64,000 bases of DNA, from NCBI GenBank assembly GCA_003478355.1, contig QUFC01000005.1:1-64000 (forward strand), given 5' to 3'. This stretch comes from Lachnospiraceae bacterium AM48-27BH (GTDB taxonomy: Bacteria; Bacillota; Clostridia; Lachnospirales; Lachnospiraceae). Numbering within the stretch: position 1 is the stretch's first letter; each line of letters opens with the position of its first letter. The notes below the pieces were generated by a model that was not told the origin of the DNA, did not search any database, and saw only the letters and a list, made by a program, of their open reading frames with translations. The position numbers and the translations under genes were made by a program. This document shows, piece by piece, positions 26,618 to 35,447 of the stretch.

Positions 26618-27259
26618 ATGAGAAATTATTTTGATGAGCAGCTGGAGCTGTTAAATGTGGAACTGATCCGTATGGGATCTCTGTGTGAGGATGCCATCAT
26701 GGGCGCTTCCCGTACTCTGATGGGGGAAGAGGGCTTTGCCAAACAGGTCCATGATGCAGAACATGAGATTGACCAGAAGGAAAGAGATATTGAAAATCTG
26801 TGCTTTAAGCTTCTGTTAAAGCAGCAGCCGGTGGCAAAAGATCTGCGTCAGGTGTCTGCAGCACTTAGAATGATCTCTGATATGGAGCGGATCGGTGATC
26901 AGGCATCTGATATTGTGGAAAACGCCGGATATATCCAGGACAATACCTATGAGAGCAATCTTCATATCCGGGATATGGCAGAGGCGACCATGAAGATGGT
27001 GACGGACAGCATTGATTCCTTTGTAAAACGGGATCTGGAGCTGGCCAGAAAGACCATGAAGGAAGATGATGTGGTGGATGAGCTATTTAGTAAGGTAAAA
27101 ACAGAACTGATCGGACTCATCGGAGAGGACAGCAGTAAGGGTGAGATGTGTCTGGATCTTCTGATGATCGCCAAGTATTTTGAGCGGATTGGAGACCATG
27201 CCACCAACATTGCAGAGTGGGTGGAGTATTCCATCACAGGAGTGCATATCGAAGACTAA
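26618..27259 (+). CDS. phoU: Phosphate-specific transport regulator PhoU
   Basis: A 213-residue helical protein made of two three-helix repeats. The metal-binding PhoU motifs are present in EIDQKERDIENLCFKLL, ISDMERIGDQASDIVENA and YFERIGDHATNIAEW. PhoU passes the transport state of Pst to the PhoR kinase and dampens signalling when phosphate is sufficient. I take the ATG at 26618, one base after the pstB stop and 10 bases after AGGAAGG; a TTG three codons earlier is less likely. Confidence 0.94.
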   Translation: MRNYFDEQLELLNVELIRMGSLCEDAIMGASRTLMGEEGFAKQVHDAEHEIDQKERDIENLCFKLLLKQQPVAKDLRQVSAALRMISDMERIGDQASDIVENAGYIQDNTYESNLHIRDMAEATMKMVTDSIDSFVKRDLELARKTMKEDDVVDELFSKVKTELIGLIGEDSSKGEMCLDLLMIAKYFERIGDHATNIAEWVEYSITGVHIED

Positions 27260-27271
27260 ATTGGGAGAAAA

Positions 27272-27964
27272 ATGATGATCTATCTGGTAGAAGATGATAA
27301 CAGCATTCGGGAGTTAGTGGTTTATACCCTTCAAAGCACAGGCTTTGAAGCCAGGGGATTTGCCTGTGGAGCGGATTTCTGGGAAGGCATGAAGGAGGAT
27401 ATGCCGGAGCTGGTGCTTTTAGATATTATGCTTCCGGATGAGGATGGACTTTCCATTTTGAGAAAACTGCGTGGAGCTGCAGCAACCCAGAAGCTTCCGG
27501 TGATGATGCTGACAGCGAAGGGAACGGAATATGATAAAGTGATCGGATTGGACAGTGGAGCGGATGATTATCTGCCGAAACCATTTGGCATGATGGAGCT
27601 GGTGTCCAGAGTGCGGGCGCTGCTTCGCCGGACTGCGGCTACCCCGGAGAAAGTGCGGAAATTCTATCAGATAGGGCTGGTTTCTGTGGATGTGGAAAAG
27701 CATGAGGTGCTGGTGGATGGAAACCCGGTAACACTGACATACAAAGAGTTTGAGCTGCTTTGTTACCTGATGGAGAATGAAGGAATCGTGTTATCCAGAG
27801 ACCGTCTGCTGTCCAAGATCTGGGGCTATGATTTTGATGGCGAGACCAGAACCGTGGATGTCCATATCCGGACCTTACGTCAGAAACTGGGAATCGGAGG
27901 AAGCATCATTGAAACCATCCGCGGTGTGGGATATAAAGCGGATTCCTGTGGAAAGAGAGAGTAG
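27272..27964 (+). CDS. phoP: Phosphate regulon response regulator (PhoP/PhoB type)
   Basis: A 230-residue OmpR-family response regulator. The receiver domain (1-120) starts MIYLVEDDNSIRELV, with the phospho-acceptor aspartate in VLLDIMLPDEDGL and the conserved lysine in DYLPKPFG. The C-terminal winged helix (about 130-226) includes LTYKEFELLCYLMENEG and RTVDVHIRTLRQKLG. GGGAG lies before the ATG. Coming right after phoU and before the kinase, it is the transcriptional arm of the phosphate response and probably binds the repeats at 22948-22994. Confidence 0.93.
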   Translation: MMIYLVEDDNSIRELVVYTLQSTGFEARGFACGADFWEGMKEDMPELVLLDIMLPDEDGLSILRKLRGAAATQKLPVMMLTAKGTEYDKVIGLDSGADDYLPKPFGMMELVSRVRALLRRTAATPEKVRKFYQIGLVSVDVEKHEVLVDGNPVTLTYKEFELLCYLMENEGIVLSRDRLLSKIWGYDFDGETRTVDVHIRTLRQKLGIGGSIIETIRGVGYKADSCGKRE

Positions 27965-27965
27965 A

Positions 27966-29666
27966 ATGAAAAAGAGAATTTACAGAAATATGTGCCTGGT
28001 GACGCTGGTGGCAATTCTGTTTTCTGCGATTCTGACTTCCTTCTTATATTATCAGAACCTTGAAAAACAGATGCGTCAGGAGCTGGTGACAGAGGCAAAG
28101 TACCTGGAAGCGGGAATGGATCTTTCAGGCGAACATTATTTGACGAATATTACAAAAATCATGAATAATTCCAATCGGAACCGGATTACCTGGGTAGCGG
28201 CAGACGGTACAGTATTGTTTGATAATATGGCTGATGTCTCTACGATGGAGAATCACAAAGACCGCCCGGAGATCCAGATGGCTCTGAGCAGCGGTTCTGG
28301 CCGGGAAAGCCGGATGTCCAGTACCTTATCGGAGCAGACCTTTTATTATGCTCTTCGTCTGGAGGATGGGTCTGTGATCCGTGTAGCCAATACGACCAGA
28401 AGTGCCCTGGCAGGCAGTATGGCCATGCTTCCGGCTCTTGGAGGTGCAGCGGTCCTGATCATGGTCCTGAGCATGATCCTGGCAGAACGGCAGACCAGAG
28501 AGATCGTAAAGCCGATCAACGAACTGGATCTGGATCACCCGGACAGCGGCAGATTGTATGATGAGCTGGCTCCGCTGGTTGGAAAGGTGGAACGTCAGCA
28601 AAGAACCATTCGCCAGCAGATGGACACATTAAAAACCAAACAGAGGGAATTTACGGCAATTACAGAAAATATGAGTGAAGGCTTTCTGGTGGTTGGAAAA
28701 CAGGGTGAGGTGGCTTCTTATAATACCAGCGCCTTAAAGATCCTGGATGTGGAGATCCCGGTGCCGGAGGAGCGGACACCAGGCAGCTTAAATATCTTAA
28801 ACTTTAACCGCAGCCATGAATTCCGGACCGCGGTGGATGAGGCGCTGGCAGGACATCATCATGAAGAGAACTTAAAGATCGGAACCCGGATGTACCAGAT
28901 CATTGCCAATCCAGTGACAGAAAAGCAGAATGTGACAGGAGCGGTGATCGTGATCTTGGATATTACGGAACGAGAAGAACGGGAGGATCTGCGCAGAGAA
29001 TTTTCAGCCAATGTTTCCCATGAGTTAAAGACGCCTTTGACCTCCATTTCCGGATATGCGGAGATCATGAAGAATGGTCTGGTAAAGCCGGAGGATATGA
29101 AGCGTTTCTCTGAAAATATCTACCAGGAGGCCCAGCGGATGATCACCTTGATCGGTGATATTATCAAGCTGTCCCAGTTAGATGAGAATCGGGTCGAACT
29201 GGAGAAACAGGCAGTGGATCTTTATCCGATCGCCCAGTCCGTGGTAAGCCGTTTGAAAGAACGGGCATCACAGGCTAAGGTGGCTTTGGAGATCCGGGGC
29301 GAAGGACAGATCATCGAAGGTACATCCCAGATTTTAGATGAGATGATCTACAATCTGTGTGATAATGGAATTAAATATAATAAAGCCGGAGGCCATGTGA
29401 ACGTGACCGTCGGCAGCCGACAGGGATGCCCATTTGTTTCAGTAGCGGATAACGGGATCGGAATCCCGGAGGAAGACCAGAAACGGGTATTTGAGCGGTT
29501 TTACCGGGTGGACAAGAGCCATTCGAGACAGATCGGCGGTACCGGACTGGGGCTTTCCATCGTGAAGCATGGTGCAATCTACCATAACGCAAAAGTGGAG
29601 ATGGAGAGTACCCATGGCCGGGGAACCAGTATCACCATTGTATTTCCGGAGGGAGCAGCGAAGTAA
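27966..29666 (+). CDS. phoR: Phosphate regulon sensor histidine kinase PhoR
   Basis: A 566-residue membrane kinase. N-terminal span about residues 9-30 (CLVTLVAILFSAILTSFLYY), an extracytoplasmic domain, a second span near 148-168 (ALGGAAVLIMVLSMIL), then a PAS domain (about 230-330), the dimerisation/phosphoacceptor helix FSANVSHELKTPLTSISGYA, and the ATP-binding domain with NLCDNGIKYN, DNGIGIPEED and GGTGLGLSIVKHG. I choose the ATG at 27966, one base after the phoP stop; an upstream open frame lies wholly within phoP. It should phosphorylate PhoP under phosphate limitation under control of Pst and PhoU. Confidence 0.93.
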   Translation: MKKRIYRNMCLVTLVAILFSAILTSFLYYQNLEKQMRQELVTEAKYLEAGMDLSGEHYLTNITKIMNNSNRNRITWVAADGTVLFDNMADVSTMENHKDRPEIQMALSSGSGRESRMSSTLSEQTFYYALRLEDGSVIRVANTTRSALAGSMAMLPALGGAAVLIMVLSMILAERQTREIVKPINELDLDHPDSGRLYDELAPLVGKVERQQRTIRQQMDTLKTKQREFTAITENMSEGFLVVGKQGEVASYNTSALKILDVEIPVPEERTPGSLNILNFNRSHEFRTAVDEALAGHHHEENLKIGTRMYQIIANPVTEKQNVTGAVIVILDITEREEREDLRREFSANVSHELKTPLTSISGYAEIMKNGLVKPEDMKRFSENIYQEAQRMITLIGDIIKLSQLDENRVELEKQAVDLYPIAQSVVSRLKERASQAKVALEIRGEGQIIEGTSQILDEMIYNLCDNGIKYNKAGGHVNVTVGSRQGCPFVSVADNGIGIPEEDQKRVFERFYRVDKSHSRQIGGTGLGLSIVKHGAIYHNAKVEMESTHGRGTSITIVFPEGAAK

Positions 29667-29680
29667 GCTGCTCCCTTTTT
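29651..29680 (+). terminator. Rho-independent terminator of the phosphate operon
   Basis: GGGAGCAGC (29651-29659) and GCTGCTCCC (29667-29675) enclose the phoR stop codon, followed by five T. The stem therefore overlaps the coding end. The region 29681-29843 after it shows no gene, only a GC-rich patch (29742-29785). Confidence 0.85.
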
Positions 29681-29843
29681 CTATCAAGAAAGGCTCTGAT
29701 GCATTAAAGTGAAAAAGTTGCGATTTCGATAGAGCAAAAAGTCCCTTCGGGCTGGGTTGTGCTGCGTCAGGCCCGGTGGGTTATTTTCTTCATGCCGGTT
29801 TCATATAGTTTTAGTAAATCCAGAGACTGTGTGGAGAGCGAAC

Positions 29844-30260
29844 ATGAAGAAAATAACAATGAAATGGTGGAAAATGGTTTTTTTCCTGATTTTATCCTGT
29901 GTTCTCGTGGGGTGTGGGAAAACCAGAGATACGGCAAAAATCCGTGATCTGGAGTTTACCGTTATGGATCAGGAACGGATACCGGAAGAATTAAAAGCGA
30001 TCATTGAGGAAAAGAAGGTACAACCATTTAAGATGACCTATAGTGATGAGGAAAAGCTCTACATCGTTACTGGCTATGGTCCACAGGAAACGGGAGGATA
30101 CAGTATACAGGTAAAAGAACTGTACCTGACAGAGAATGCCATTGTATTTGATACGGAGCTATCAGGACCGGAAAAGGGAGAAACGGTGACAAAGGAAACT
30201 TCTTATCCCGTGATCGTGATCCAGACGGAGCTTCTGGAAACCCCGGTAATTTTTCAATAA
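29844..30260 (+). CDS. Small lipoprotein with a PrcB-like C-terminal domain
   Basis: A 138-residue predicted lipoprotein. Residues 1-22 form a signal peptide ending in the lipobox LVGC. The C-terminal part (about 55-138) matches the PrcB/protease-complex-subunit pattern: LYIVTGYGPQETGGYSIQV, then AIVFDTELSGPEKGE and SYPVIVIQT. Function in this family is poorly known; members are surface lipoproteins of Firmicutes. Start is the ATG at 29844 after GTGGAGAG; 29 upstream in-frame codons have no signal. It is transcribed alone or with the next gene, though a promoter for cysE lies right after it. Confidence 0.7.
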   Translation: MKKITMKWWKMVFFLILSCVLVGCGKTRDTAKIRDLEFTVMDQERIPEELKAIIEEKKVQPFKMTYSDEEKLYIVTGYGPQETGGYSIQVKELYLTENAIVFDTELSGPEKGETVTKETSYPVIVIQTELLETPVIFQ

Positions 30261-30263
30261 TCG

Positions 30264-30292
30264 TGGACGGGGAAATCTGCATATGCTATACT
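30264..30292 (+). promoter_or_regulatory. Promoter of cysE
   Basis: TGGACG (30264-30269), 17 bp, then an extended -10 TGC-TATACT (TATACT at 30287-30292). The leader to the gene start at 30378 is about 80 bases and shows no clear riboswitch or T-box. Confidence 0.55.
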
Positions 30293-30377
30293 AAAGGACA
30301 ACGATAACATTTGGCAGGATCAGGAAGCGGCTGAACGATTACGATCTGACAGACACAGGAAGGGACTGGAGAAGATT

Positions 30378-31022
30378 ATGATTTTAAAAGATATTTGGCT
30401 GGACGTAAAGGCTGTACAGGAACGGGACCCGGCGGCGAGAAGTGCATTGGAGGTATTGCTTTTATATCAGGGAGTTCATGCACTCATCTGGCACCGGTTT
30501 GCCCATTGGTTTTATAAGCATCACATGTTTTTCATTGCCAGATGGATTTCTCAGATGGCCCGCTTTTTTACATTGATCGAGATTCATCCGGGCGCACAGC
30601 TGGGCCATGGGATCCTGATCGATCACGGATGCGGCGTAGTGATCGGTGAGACTACAGTAGTCGGTGACAACTGTACCATTTACCAGGGCGTTACCCTGGG
30701 CGGTGTCGGAACCCAGAAAGGCAAGCGTCATCCCACCCTTGGCAACAATGTGACCGTAGGCGCAGGAGCCAAGATCTTAGGCGCCTTTGAGGTTGGAGAT
30801 AACTGTACCATTGCGGCAAACGCAGTATTATTAAAGCCATTGGAGAATAACATCACGGCAGCAGGCATTCCTGCAAGACCGGTGAAAAAAGATGGCATGC
30901 GGCTTCCGAAGGAAGAAAAACCGGTTCTTACCATGGAACATTACTGCAAGATGGAAGAACGGATCAAGGAGCTGGAGAAGCAGATCAAGGAACTGGAGAA
31001 GCAGATCGATCAGCCCCGCTGA
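30378..31022 (+). CDS. cysE: Serine O-acetyltransferase
   Basis: A 214-residue cytoplasmic enzyme making O-acetylserine from serine and acetyl-CoA, the first step of cysteine synthesis. The left-handed beta-helix is clear: EIHPGAQLGHGILIDHGCGV, VIGETTVVGDNCTIYQGVTL, GGVGTQKGKRHPTLGNNVTV, followed by AGAKILGAFEVGDNCTIAAN. The catalytic histidine lies in IDHGCGVVIGE. The end is odd: two nearly identical heptads ELEKQIK predict a short C-terminal coiled coil beyond the usual CysE end. Its partner cysK is not in the window. Confidence 0.93.
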   Translation: MILKDIWLDVKAVQERDPAARSALEVLLLYQGVHALIWHRFAHWFYKHHMFFIARWISQMARFFTLIEIHPGAQLGHGILIDHGCGVVIGETTVVGDNCTIYQGVTLGGVGTQKGKRHPTLGNNVTVGAGAKILGAFEVGDNCTIAANAVLLKPLENNITAAGIPARPVKKDGMRLPKEEKPVLTMEHYCKMEERIKELEKQIKELEKQIDQPR

Positions 31023-31045
31023 GTTTGCCAGTTAACGAATTTCCA

Positions 31046-31073
31046 CATAGATTTGAAAGTTAACGCATACACT
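31046..31073 (+). promoter_or_regulatory. Possible sigma-E (sporulation) promoter of sipL
   Basis: CATACACT (31066-31073) agrees fully with the sigma-E -10 consensus CATACAHT. CATAGATT (31046-31053) is a weak -35 at a slightly short spacing. SipL is a mother-cell protein under sigma-E in Clostridioides, which supports the assignment. Confidence 0.4.
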
Positions 31074-31099
31074 GTCACAAGGAAAGGCAGGTGCGGAGT

Positions 31100-32689
31100 A
31101 TGAGTAAAATCGAACTGATCAGGCAAAATTTACATAGGAGCCGGTATAAGAGCCAGGCGTCCACGCAGATCACGCTGGATGATGATTTTATTGTTCCAGA
31201 TTCCATGGATGATATGGAGAAGATCATCGTAAATTCCGGGGATGTGATCCTGGATTCCGTAAGGAATCAGACGGAACGAGTGATGATCCGTGGAAAACTG
31301 GCATTTCAGGTGCTTTACCGAAACCCGGAAGGCGGTTTACAGACATTGGCAGGAAGCATTGCGATCGAGGAGCCGATGAACGTGCCGGGACTGGAGGAAA
31401 AGGACGAGACCGGAGTCAGCTGGGAGCTGGAAGATCTAAGTACTGAGATGATCAATTCCAGAAAATTAAATGTGAAAGCAATCCTCACATTCCGGGTCCG
31501 CTCCGAAGCACTGATGGATGGCGAAGCTGTGGTGGAGGCCAGGGAAGCAGGGTCAGGGAACATGGAAGCCCTGGAAGACTCCCCGCTTCAGGTACGCAGG
31601 CAGACGATGGAAACAGCAGCCCTGAAGGTCAGAAGAAAGGATACGGTGCGGGTACGGGAGAGCATCACACTTCCAGGCAATAAACCTGCCATGGAGCAGA
31701 TCCTGTGGAAGCAGGTGTCTCTGCTGGCAACGTCAGCCAAATCGCAGGACGGCTCGCTTCTGGCAGAGGGACAGATCCAGATATTCTGCCTTTATGAGGG
31801 AGAGGGGGAAGAACTGCCGGTTCAGTGGTTTGAGGAGACGATCCCATTTTCCGGAACCATCGAACTGGACCAGATATCAGAGGGCATGCCATCTTTTACC
31901 CGGATGCGGTTGGTGCATAAGGAACTGGAGGCGAAGCCAGACGCAGATGGAGAACTGCGGGAGCTGGATCTGGATGCGGTGGTGGAACTGGATATAAAAA
32001 TTTACGAAGAAGAACCACTGGAACTGGTGGAAGATCTCTACGCCACAGACCGGGAAATCGATGTGGTCAGAGAAGAAAACCAGTTTGATAAAATTCTAAC
32101 GAACACAACAGGAAAATGCAAAATAACCGACCGGATGAAATACGATCCCACCGACCGGATCCTGCAGATCTGCCATCATGACGGACAGATCAAGATCGAT
32201 CAGGTGGAAGTGAAGGGGGATGGACTGGAGATCAGCGGCGTGCTGGAAGTGATATTTTTATATATGACTTCGGATGATAAGGAACCGCTCCGCTCCGGCT
32301 CAGATGTGATCCCCTTCCAGTATTTCATTGAGGTCCCTGAAATAGACCAGGAAAGCATATGGCAGCTGGCATCGGAAGTGGATCAGCTTTCGTCAGTCAT
32401 GATGGGAAATGATACGATCGAGGTACGGGCGGCGCTGAATCTTGAATTGCTGGTTCTGCAGCCGGTGCGCTGTCCGGTCATTACAGGGATACAGGAAAAG
32501 CCCCTGGATCTGGAAGCGCTGAAAGCCCTTCCGGGAATTACCGGATATATTATGAAGAAAGGCGACCGGTTATGGGATGTGGCAAAACGATTCCACACTA
32601 CGGTAGACCATGTCATGGAGATGAATGAACTGGATCAGGAGGAGGTCAAAGAGGGACAGAGATTACTGCTGGTGAAAGAGCTGCACTGA
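31100..32689 (+). CDS. sipL: SipL-like spore coat morphogenesis protein (DUF3794 plus LysM)
   Basis: A 529-residue protein of the SipL family, which anchors SpoIVA and the coat to the forespore in Clostridia. Three DUF3794-type modules fill about residues 1-460 (for example GKLAFQVLYRNPEGGLQTL and GVLEVIFLYMTSDDKEPL). A LysM domain closes the protein (TGYIMKKGDRLWDVAKRFHT, then EGQRLLLVKEL). It has no signal peptide, as expected for a mother-cell protein. The ATG at 31100 is 6 bases after AGGTG; a GTG three codons earlier is possible. With spoIIR in the same window it shows that the organism has sporulation genes. Confidence 0.88.
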   Translation: MSKIELIRQNLHRSRYKSQASTQITLDDDFIVPDSMDDMEKIIVNSGDVILDSVRNQTERVMIRGKLAFQVLYRNPEGGLQTLAGSIAIEEPMNVPGLEEKDETGVSWELEDLSTEMINSRKLNVKAILTFRVRSEALMDGEAVVEAREAGSGNMEALEDSPLQVRRQTMETAALKVRRKDTVRVRESITLPGNKPAMEQILWKQVSLLATSAKSQDGSLLAEGQIQIFCLYEGEGEELPVQWFEETIPFSGTIELDQISEGMPSFTRMRLVHKELEAKPDADGELRELDLDAVVELDIKIYEEEPLELVEDLYATDREIDVVREENQFDKILTNTTGKCKITDRMKYDPTDRILQICHHDGQIKIDQVEVKGDGLEISGVLEVIFLYMTSDDKEPLRSGSDVIPFQYFIEVPEIDQESIWQLASEVDQLSSVMMGNDTIEVRAALNLELLVLQPVRCPVITGIQEKPLDLEALKALPGITGYIMKKGDRLWDVAKRFHTTVDHVMEMNELDQEEVKEGQRLLLVKELH

Positions 32690-32780
32690 AAAATGATGCA
32701 GAAGAACCTATTTGTGCCGGTTGACATGCACAAAATCCGGATTTCAGGATATCCTATATTATAAGCTCAACAAAACCTGA

Positions 32781-32930
32781 TGCCGGTTCTGGCATCCAGC
32801 TGGTGCTTTCAGATAGATTCAGGGCAACCTGGGCGGCTGGCGGTGGATTGCAAACACCGGGAGCCGTCTACATAGACCAGGTTCGCGCAGCAAGCGCAGA
32901 CCGGCTGAACCGTGATAACCAGCTTACAGC
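32781..32930 (+). ncRNA. Candidate structured RNA in the leader of the GIY-YIG gene
   Basis: The 254-base gap after sipL can fold into a closed multibranch shape. AGCTGGT (32798-32804) pairs with ACCAGCT (32918-32924). Inside, AACCTGG (32826-32832) pairs with CCAGGTT (32877-32883), then CGGCT (32834-32838) with AGCCG (32862-32866), then CGGTG (32841-32845) with CACCG (32855-32859). GCGC (32885-32888) pairs with GCGC (32894-32897), and TGCC (32781-32784) with GGCA (32791-32794). No riboswitch class was matched with confidence. A TATATT box lies at 32755-32760 but without a well-placed -35. Confidence 0.4.
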
Positions 32931-32943
32931 AGGAGAAACGAAC

Positions 32944-33246
32944 ATGAATTACACCTATTTGCTACAGTGTGCCGATGGCACACTGTATTGCGGATGGACA
33001 AACCATCTGGAAAAACGGGTGGAAGCCCATAATGCCGGAAAAGGCGCCAAATACACAAAAAGCCGCAGACCCGTGATATTAGTCTATTACGAGGAGTATG
33101 AGACCAAATCCGAGGCCCTGCGGCGGGAGGCAGCCATCAAAAAGTTAAGCCGCCAGGAGAAGTTAAGAATGATTCAGTACTTTCATAGTTGCTTTTATGC
33201 TTCAAATGAATCCTCCCCCTGGGGATTCAGCAGGACTGACACATAA
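32944..33246 (+). CDS. GIY-YIG domain protein (UPF0213/YhbQ-like)
   Basis: A 100-residue protein consisting of one GIY-YIG domain: YTYLLQCADGTLYCGWTNHLEKRVEAHN holds the GIY/YIG-equivalent residues (YLL and YCG), with the arginine in RVEAHN and glutamate region SEALRREAAIKKL. This stand-alone family is widespread and has nuclease-like folds with uncertain function. Start is ATG 32944, 7 bases after AGGAGA; the longer open frame upstream runs through the structured leader. The last ~24 residues, after KLRMIQ, are encoded by a repeat half-copy and overlap the converging kinase gene by 52 bases, so the C-terminus is probably acquired. Confidence 0.8.
   Translation: MNYTYLLQCADGTLYCGWTNHLEKRVEAHNAGKGAKYTKSRRPVILVYYEEYETKSEALRREAAIKKLSRQEKLRMIQYFHSCFYASNESSPWGFSRTDT
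33172..33197 (-). repeat. Dispersed palindromic repeat, right half-copy (reverse)
   Basis: ATTCAGTACTTTCATAGTTG is the reverse complement of the right end of the element at 10706-10838 with few changes. It forms part of the coding end of the GIY-YIG gene. Confidence 0.55.
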
Positions 33247-34512
33247 AACATTCCATTTTTCCATTCAAACCTTGCATCGCCGTGATATCTTGCGGCGATG
33301 TTTTTGACTGATCTGGTCCCGATGCCGGTTCCGTTATGCTTGGAAGAGTGAAGGCTGTTATTCTGCCATTTTGGTGGCTCCGGGCAGGTGTTATCAACGG
33401 TCAGGGACAGGAGTGATGGACATGTCTGCAATAGACGGACATGAATCTGGCTAGAACCGGCCTGCCTCTGACAGGCTTCTATGGCATTCTCTAAAAGATT
33501 GCTCAGAAGAACGCAGAATTCCGGTTCAGGAATGATCAGCGGTTCCTGCAGTTTTGCAGAAATATCAATGGAAATCCCGTTGTCTTTGGCAAGTCTGGAA
33601 AAATATCCCAGCACGTTATTGACGGCGGGATTTTTGCAGTAGGAACAGACTGCCTCCGGAAGCAGGGAGGTCTGCCAGGAAGATAAGTATTCCCGGATGG
33701 CTTCCATATCGTTGTTGGACGCATATCCGGACAGTACCGTAAAATGGTGACGCAGATCATGCCGCGCCATGCGGGTTTCATCAATGGTACGCTGCAGAGT
33801 CCGGTACTGGGCAGACTGAAGCTGGAGAAATTCATTTTCCTGCATGAGCCTCATGTTTTTGGTAAGTCCTCTTGCCATCAGATAAAACATCAGATAGAAA
33901 CAAAGAAGAATCCCTAAAAGCAGCAGATTGAGTATCGGGTAAAACTGCATCACACGGTTTGTATACAAAGTGCTGTAATAACGCGGACGGATCAGATGGT
34001 TGGTGATCCAGAAGGCAGTAGGGAAGATCCAGAACACATACCAGGTATGGGGTGTTTCCAGATCATCCAGAAGCCAACGGGCCGCATGTGTGGCTGGATA
34101 CCAGACCGCCAATGTGATTCCCCAGTCATGACATGGAAGATCAGGCATCCGGGGATCGTCAGAAGGGACGGTGATCCGTCTGGAGCGATCAGGCATCAGC
34201 TGCCACTGCCAGATTGCCGATGGTGGAAAATACAGCGCCAACGGCCAGGAAAATACTGATGCTTTTCCAGATGGAAAGATCAGTACTAAAGTAAAATACA
34301 AGAGCGAAAATTGGAAGCATGGGAGCAAGCCATTGATAAAATTCCACATGGAACCGGGTGCCTAAGCCTCCACCGATGGCGGCCCAGAAAAAAAACAGAG
34401 GAATCCCACCCAAAATCAGCGGTGTTTTCCGTACACGGACATGGTGGATGACCGGAAGATAACACAGGATTGCAGCAGGAAGCAGGGCCAGGTATGATAA
34501 AAAATAGCGCAT
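33195..34512 (-). pseudogene. GHKL sensor histidine kinase (AgrC/LytTR-partner type) with two single-base frame breaks
   Basis: The full gene encodes a 439-residue membrane kinase if two bases are restored. The N-terminal part (MRYFLSYLALLPAAILCYLP onward, several membrane spans) runs 107 codons to a stop near 34190. The frame is recovered by adding one C to the GG/CC pair at 34192-34193, giving ADALIAPDGSPS, and one G to the four-base run at 34120-34123, giving MTGGITLAVWYPATHA. The C-terminal half is intact: ARHDLRHHFTVLSGYA with the phospho-acceptor His, NLLENAIEAC (N box) and GTGIGTRSVKNIAARYHG (G box). Such kinases sense peptides or envelope cues and pair with LytTR regulators, here the adjacent upstream gene. 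As written, it gives only fragments. Confidence 0.8.
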
Positions 34513-35244
34513 TTAAAGACCTCCTCTTGTTCGGCTGTAGAAAAAAGAAAGAAAAGCTTCTCGTACTTTTTCATATTTTAAACGGCTGATGGGAATGGAT
34601 GTGCCGTCCTTCAGGAGGAAGCGGTCCCGCATCAGACTGTCAACAGCTTCAAAATTCACGACAATGCCGCGGATGCAGTCGCAAAAATAAGGGTAAGCCA
34701 GAAGGAGAGGTGCAAAATCTCCGTGGCGGATGGCATATTTCTGGCAGCTGCCGTCCAGATAATGGATCAGTATGTAGCGCCCCTGCTGCTCCGCATAACT
34801 GATCTGGTGGAGATAGATCCGGTTCTGCAGAGCTTCTCCTGGAAGAAGGATCGACTGCTGCTGTTCAAGTGCCTCTGTCTCGCAGTGACTCATGGCCTTG
34901 GCGAAGGTCTCATAAGAGAATGGTTTTACCAGATACCATGATGCGTTCACATCATAGCTTTCTACGGCAAATTCCGTAGACGAGGTAGTGAAAATAATCT
35001 TGCAGTCCGGGTCCATTTCCCGGATACGTCTGGCAGTTTCCATGCCATTTAAATCCTTCAGATAGATATCGAGAAACAAAAGATCGTAGCTTCCGCCACT
35101 GAAGGTGGTTAAAAACTCCTCTCCAGATGAAAAACATTCCGGCTGTGGTGCCAGAGGAATCTGCTGTTTCTCAGACCATTGTGCCAGAAAATGCAGAAGG
35201 ATGGCTGCATCATCTGATTGATCTTCTATGATCGCAATGCGCAT
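34513..35244 (-). CDS. LytTR-family response regulator
   Basis: A 243-residue AgrA/VirR-like response regulator. The receiver domain begins MRIAIIEDQSDDAAILLHFL, with the phospho-acceptor Asp in LLFLDIYLKDLNGMETA and the lysine in WYLVKPFSYE. The C-terminal LytTR DNA-binding domain (about 140-240) has GEALQNRIYLHQISYAEQQG and FEAVDSLMRDRFLLKDG. Start is the ATG at 35244 after GGAGG; an upstream open stretch of 26 codons is not likely coding. The kinase gene follows directly (stop and start adjacent). It diverges from the giant surface protein gene, whose upstream region carries direct repeats of the spacing LytTR proteins prefer. Confidence 0.9.
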   Translation of the reverse strand: MRIAIIEDQSDDAAILLHFLAQWSEKQQIPLAPQPECFSSGEEFLTTFSGGSYDLLFLDIYLKDLNGMETARRIREMDPDCKIIFTTSSTEFAVESYDVNASWYLVKPFSYETFAKAMSHCETEALEQQQSILLPGEALQNRIYLHQISYAEQQGRYILIHYLDGSCQKYAIRHGDFAPLLLAYPYFCDCIRGIVVNFEAVDSLMRDRFLLKDGTSIPISRLKYEKVREAFLSFFYSRTRGGL

Positions 35245-35344
35245 AGTTACGAAATCCTCCATGAAAATAGACATCAAGTGTCCGTGTAAGTCTATTATAA
35301 GGAAATAGGAGTGCAAAATCAATTTGTCAGATGTGGTAAAACCT

Positions 35345-35380
35345 TACATCTCATGACATATTTTGACATCTCGTGTCATC
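35345..35380. promoter_or_regulatory. Candidate LytTR operator between the regulator and the surface protein gene
   Basis: ACATCTCATGACAT (35346-35359) and ACATCTCGTGTCAT (35366-35379) differ at two positions and start 20 bp apart. LytTR regulators bind two direct repeats about two helical turns apart. The pair lies 69 bp before the surface protein start and 100 bp before the regulator. Confidence 0.5.
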
Positions 35381-35447
35381 TGTGTTGTTCTCTGGATCAA
35401 AAATCGCTATCTTTATAAGAGAAGGAAAAATCAGGGAGGTATAGGCG

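Noticed and set aside
32781..32930. ZTP, c-di-GMP, cobalamin or TPP riboswitch
   Set aside because: Only fragments of the ZTP core are similar; the other required conserved blocks of each class are missing.
34189..34349. Separate small membrane protein overlapping the kinase
   Set aside because: Its sequence is the N-terminal membrane part of the same kinase; two restored bases join it to the kinase core.
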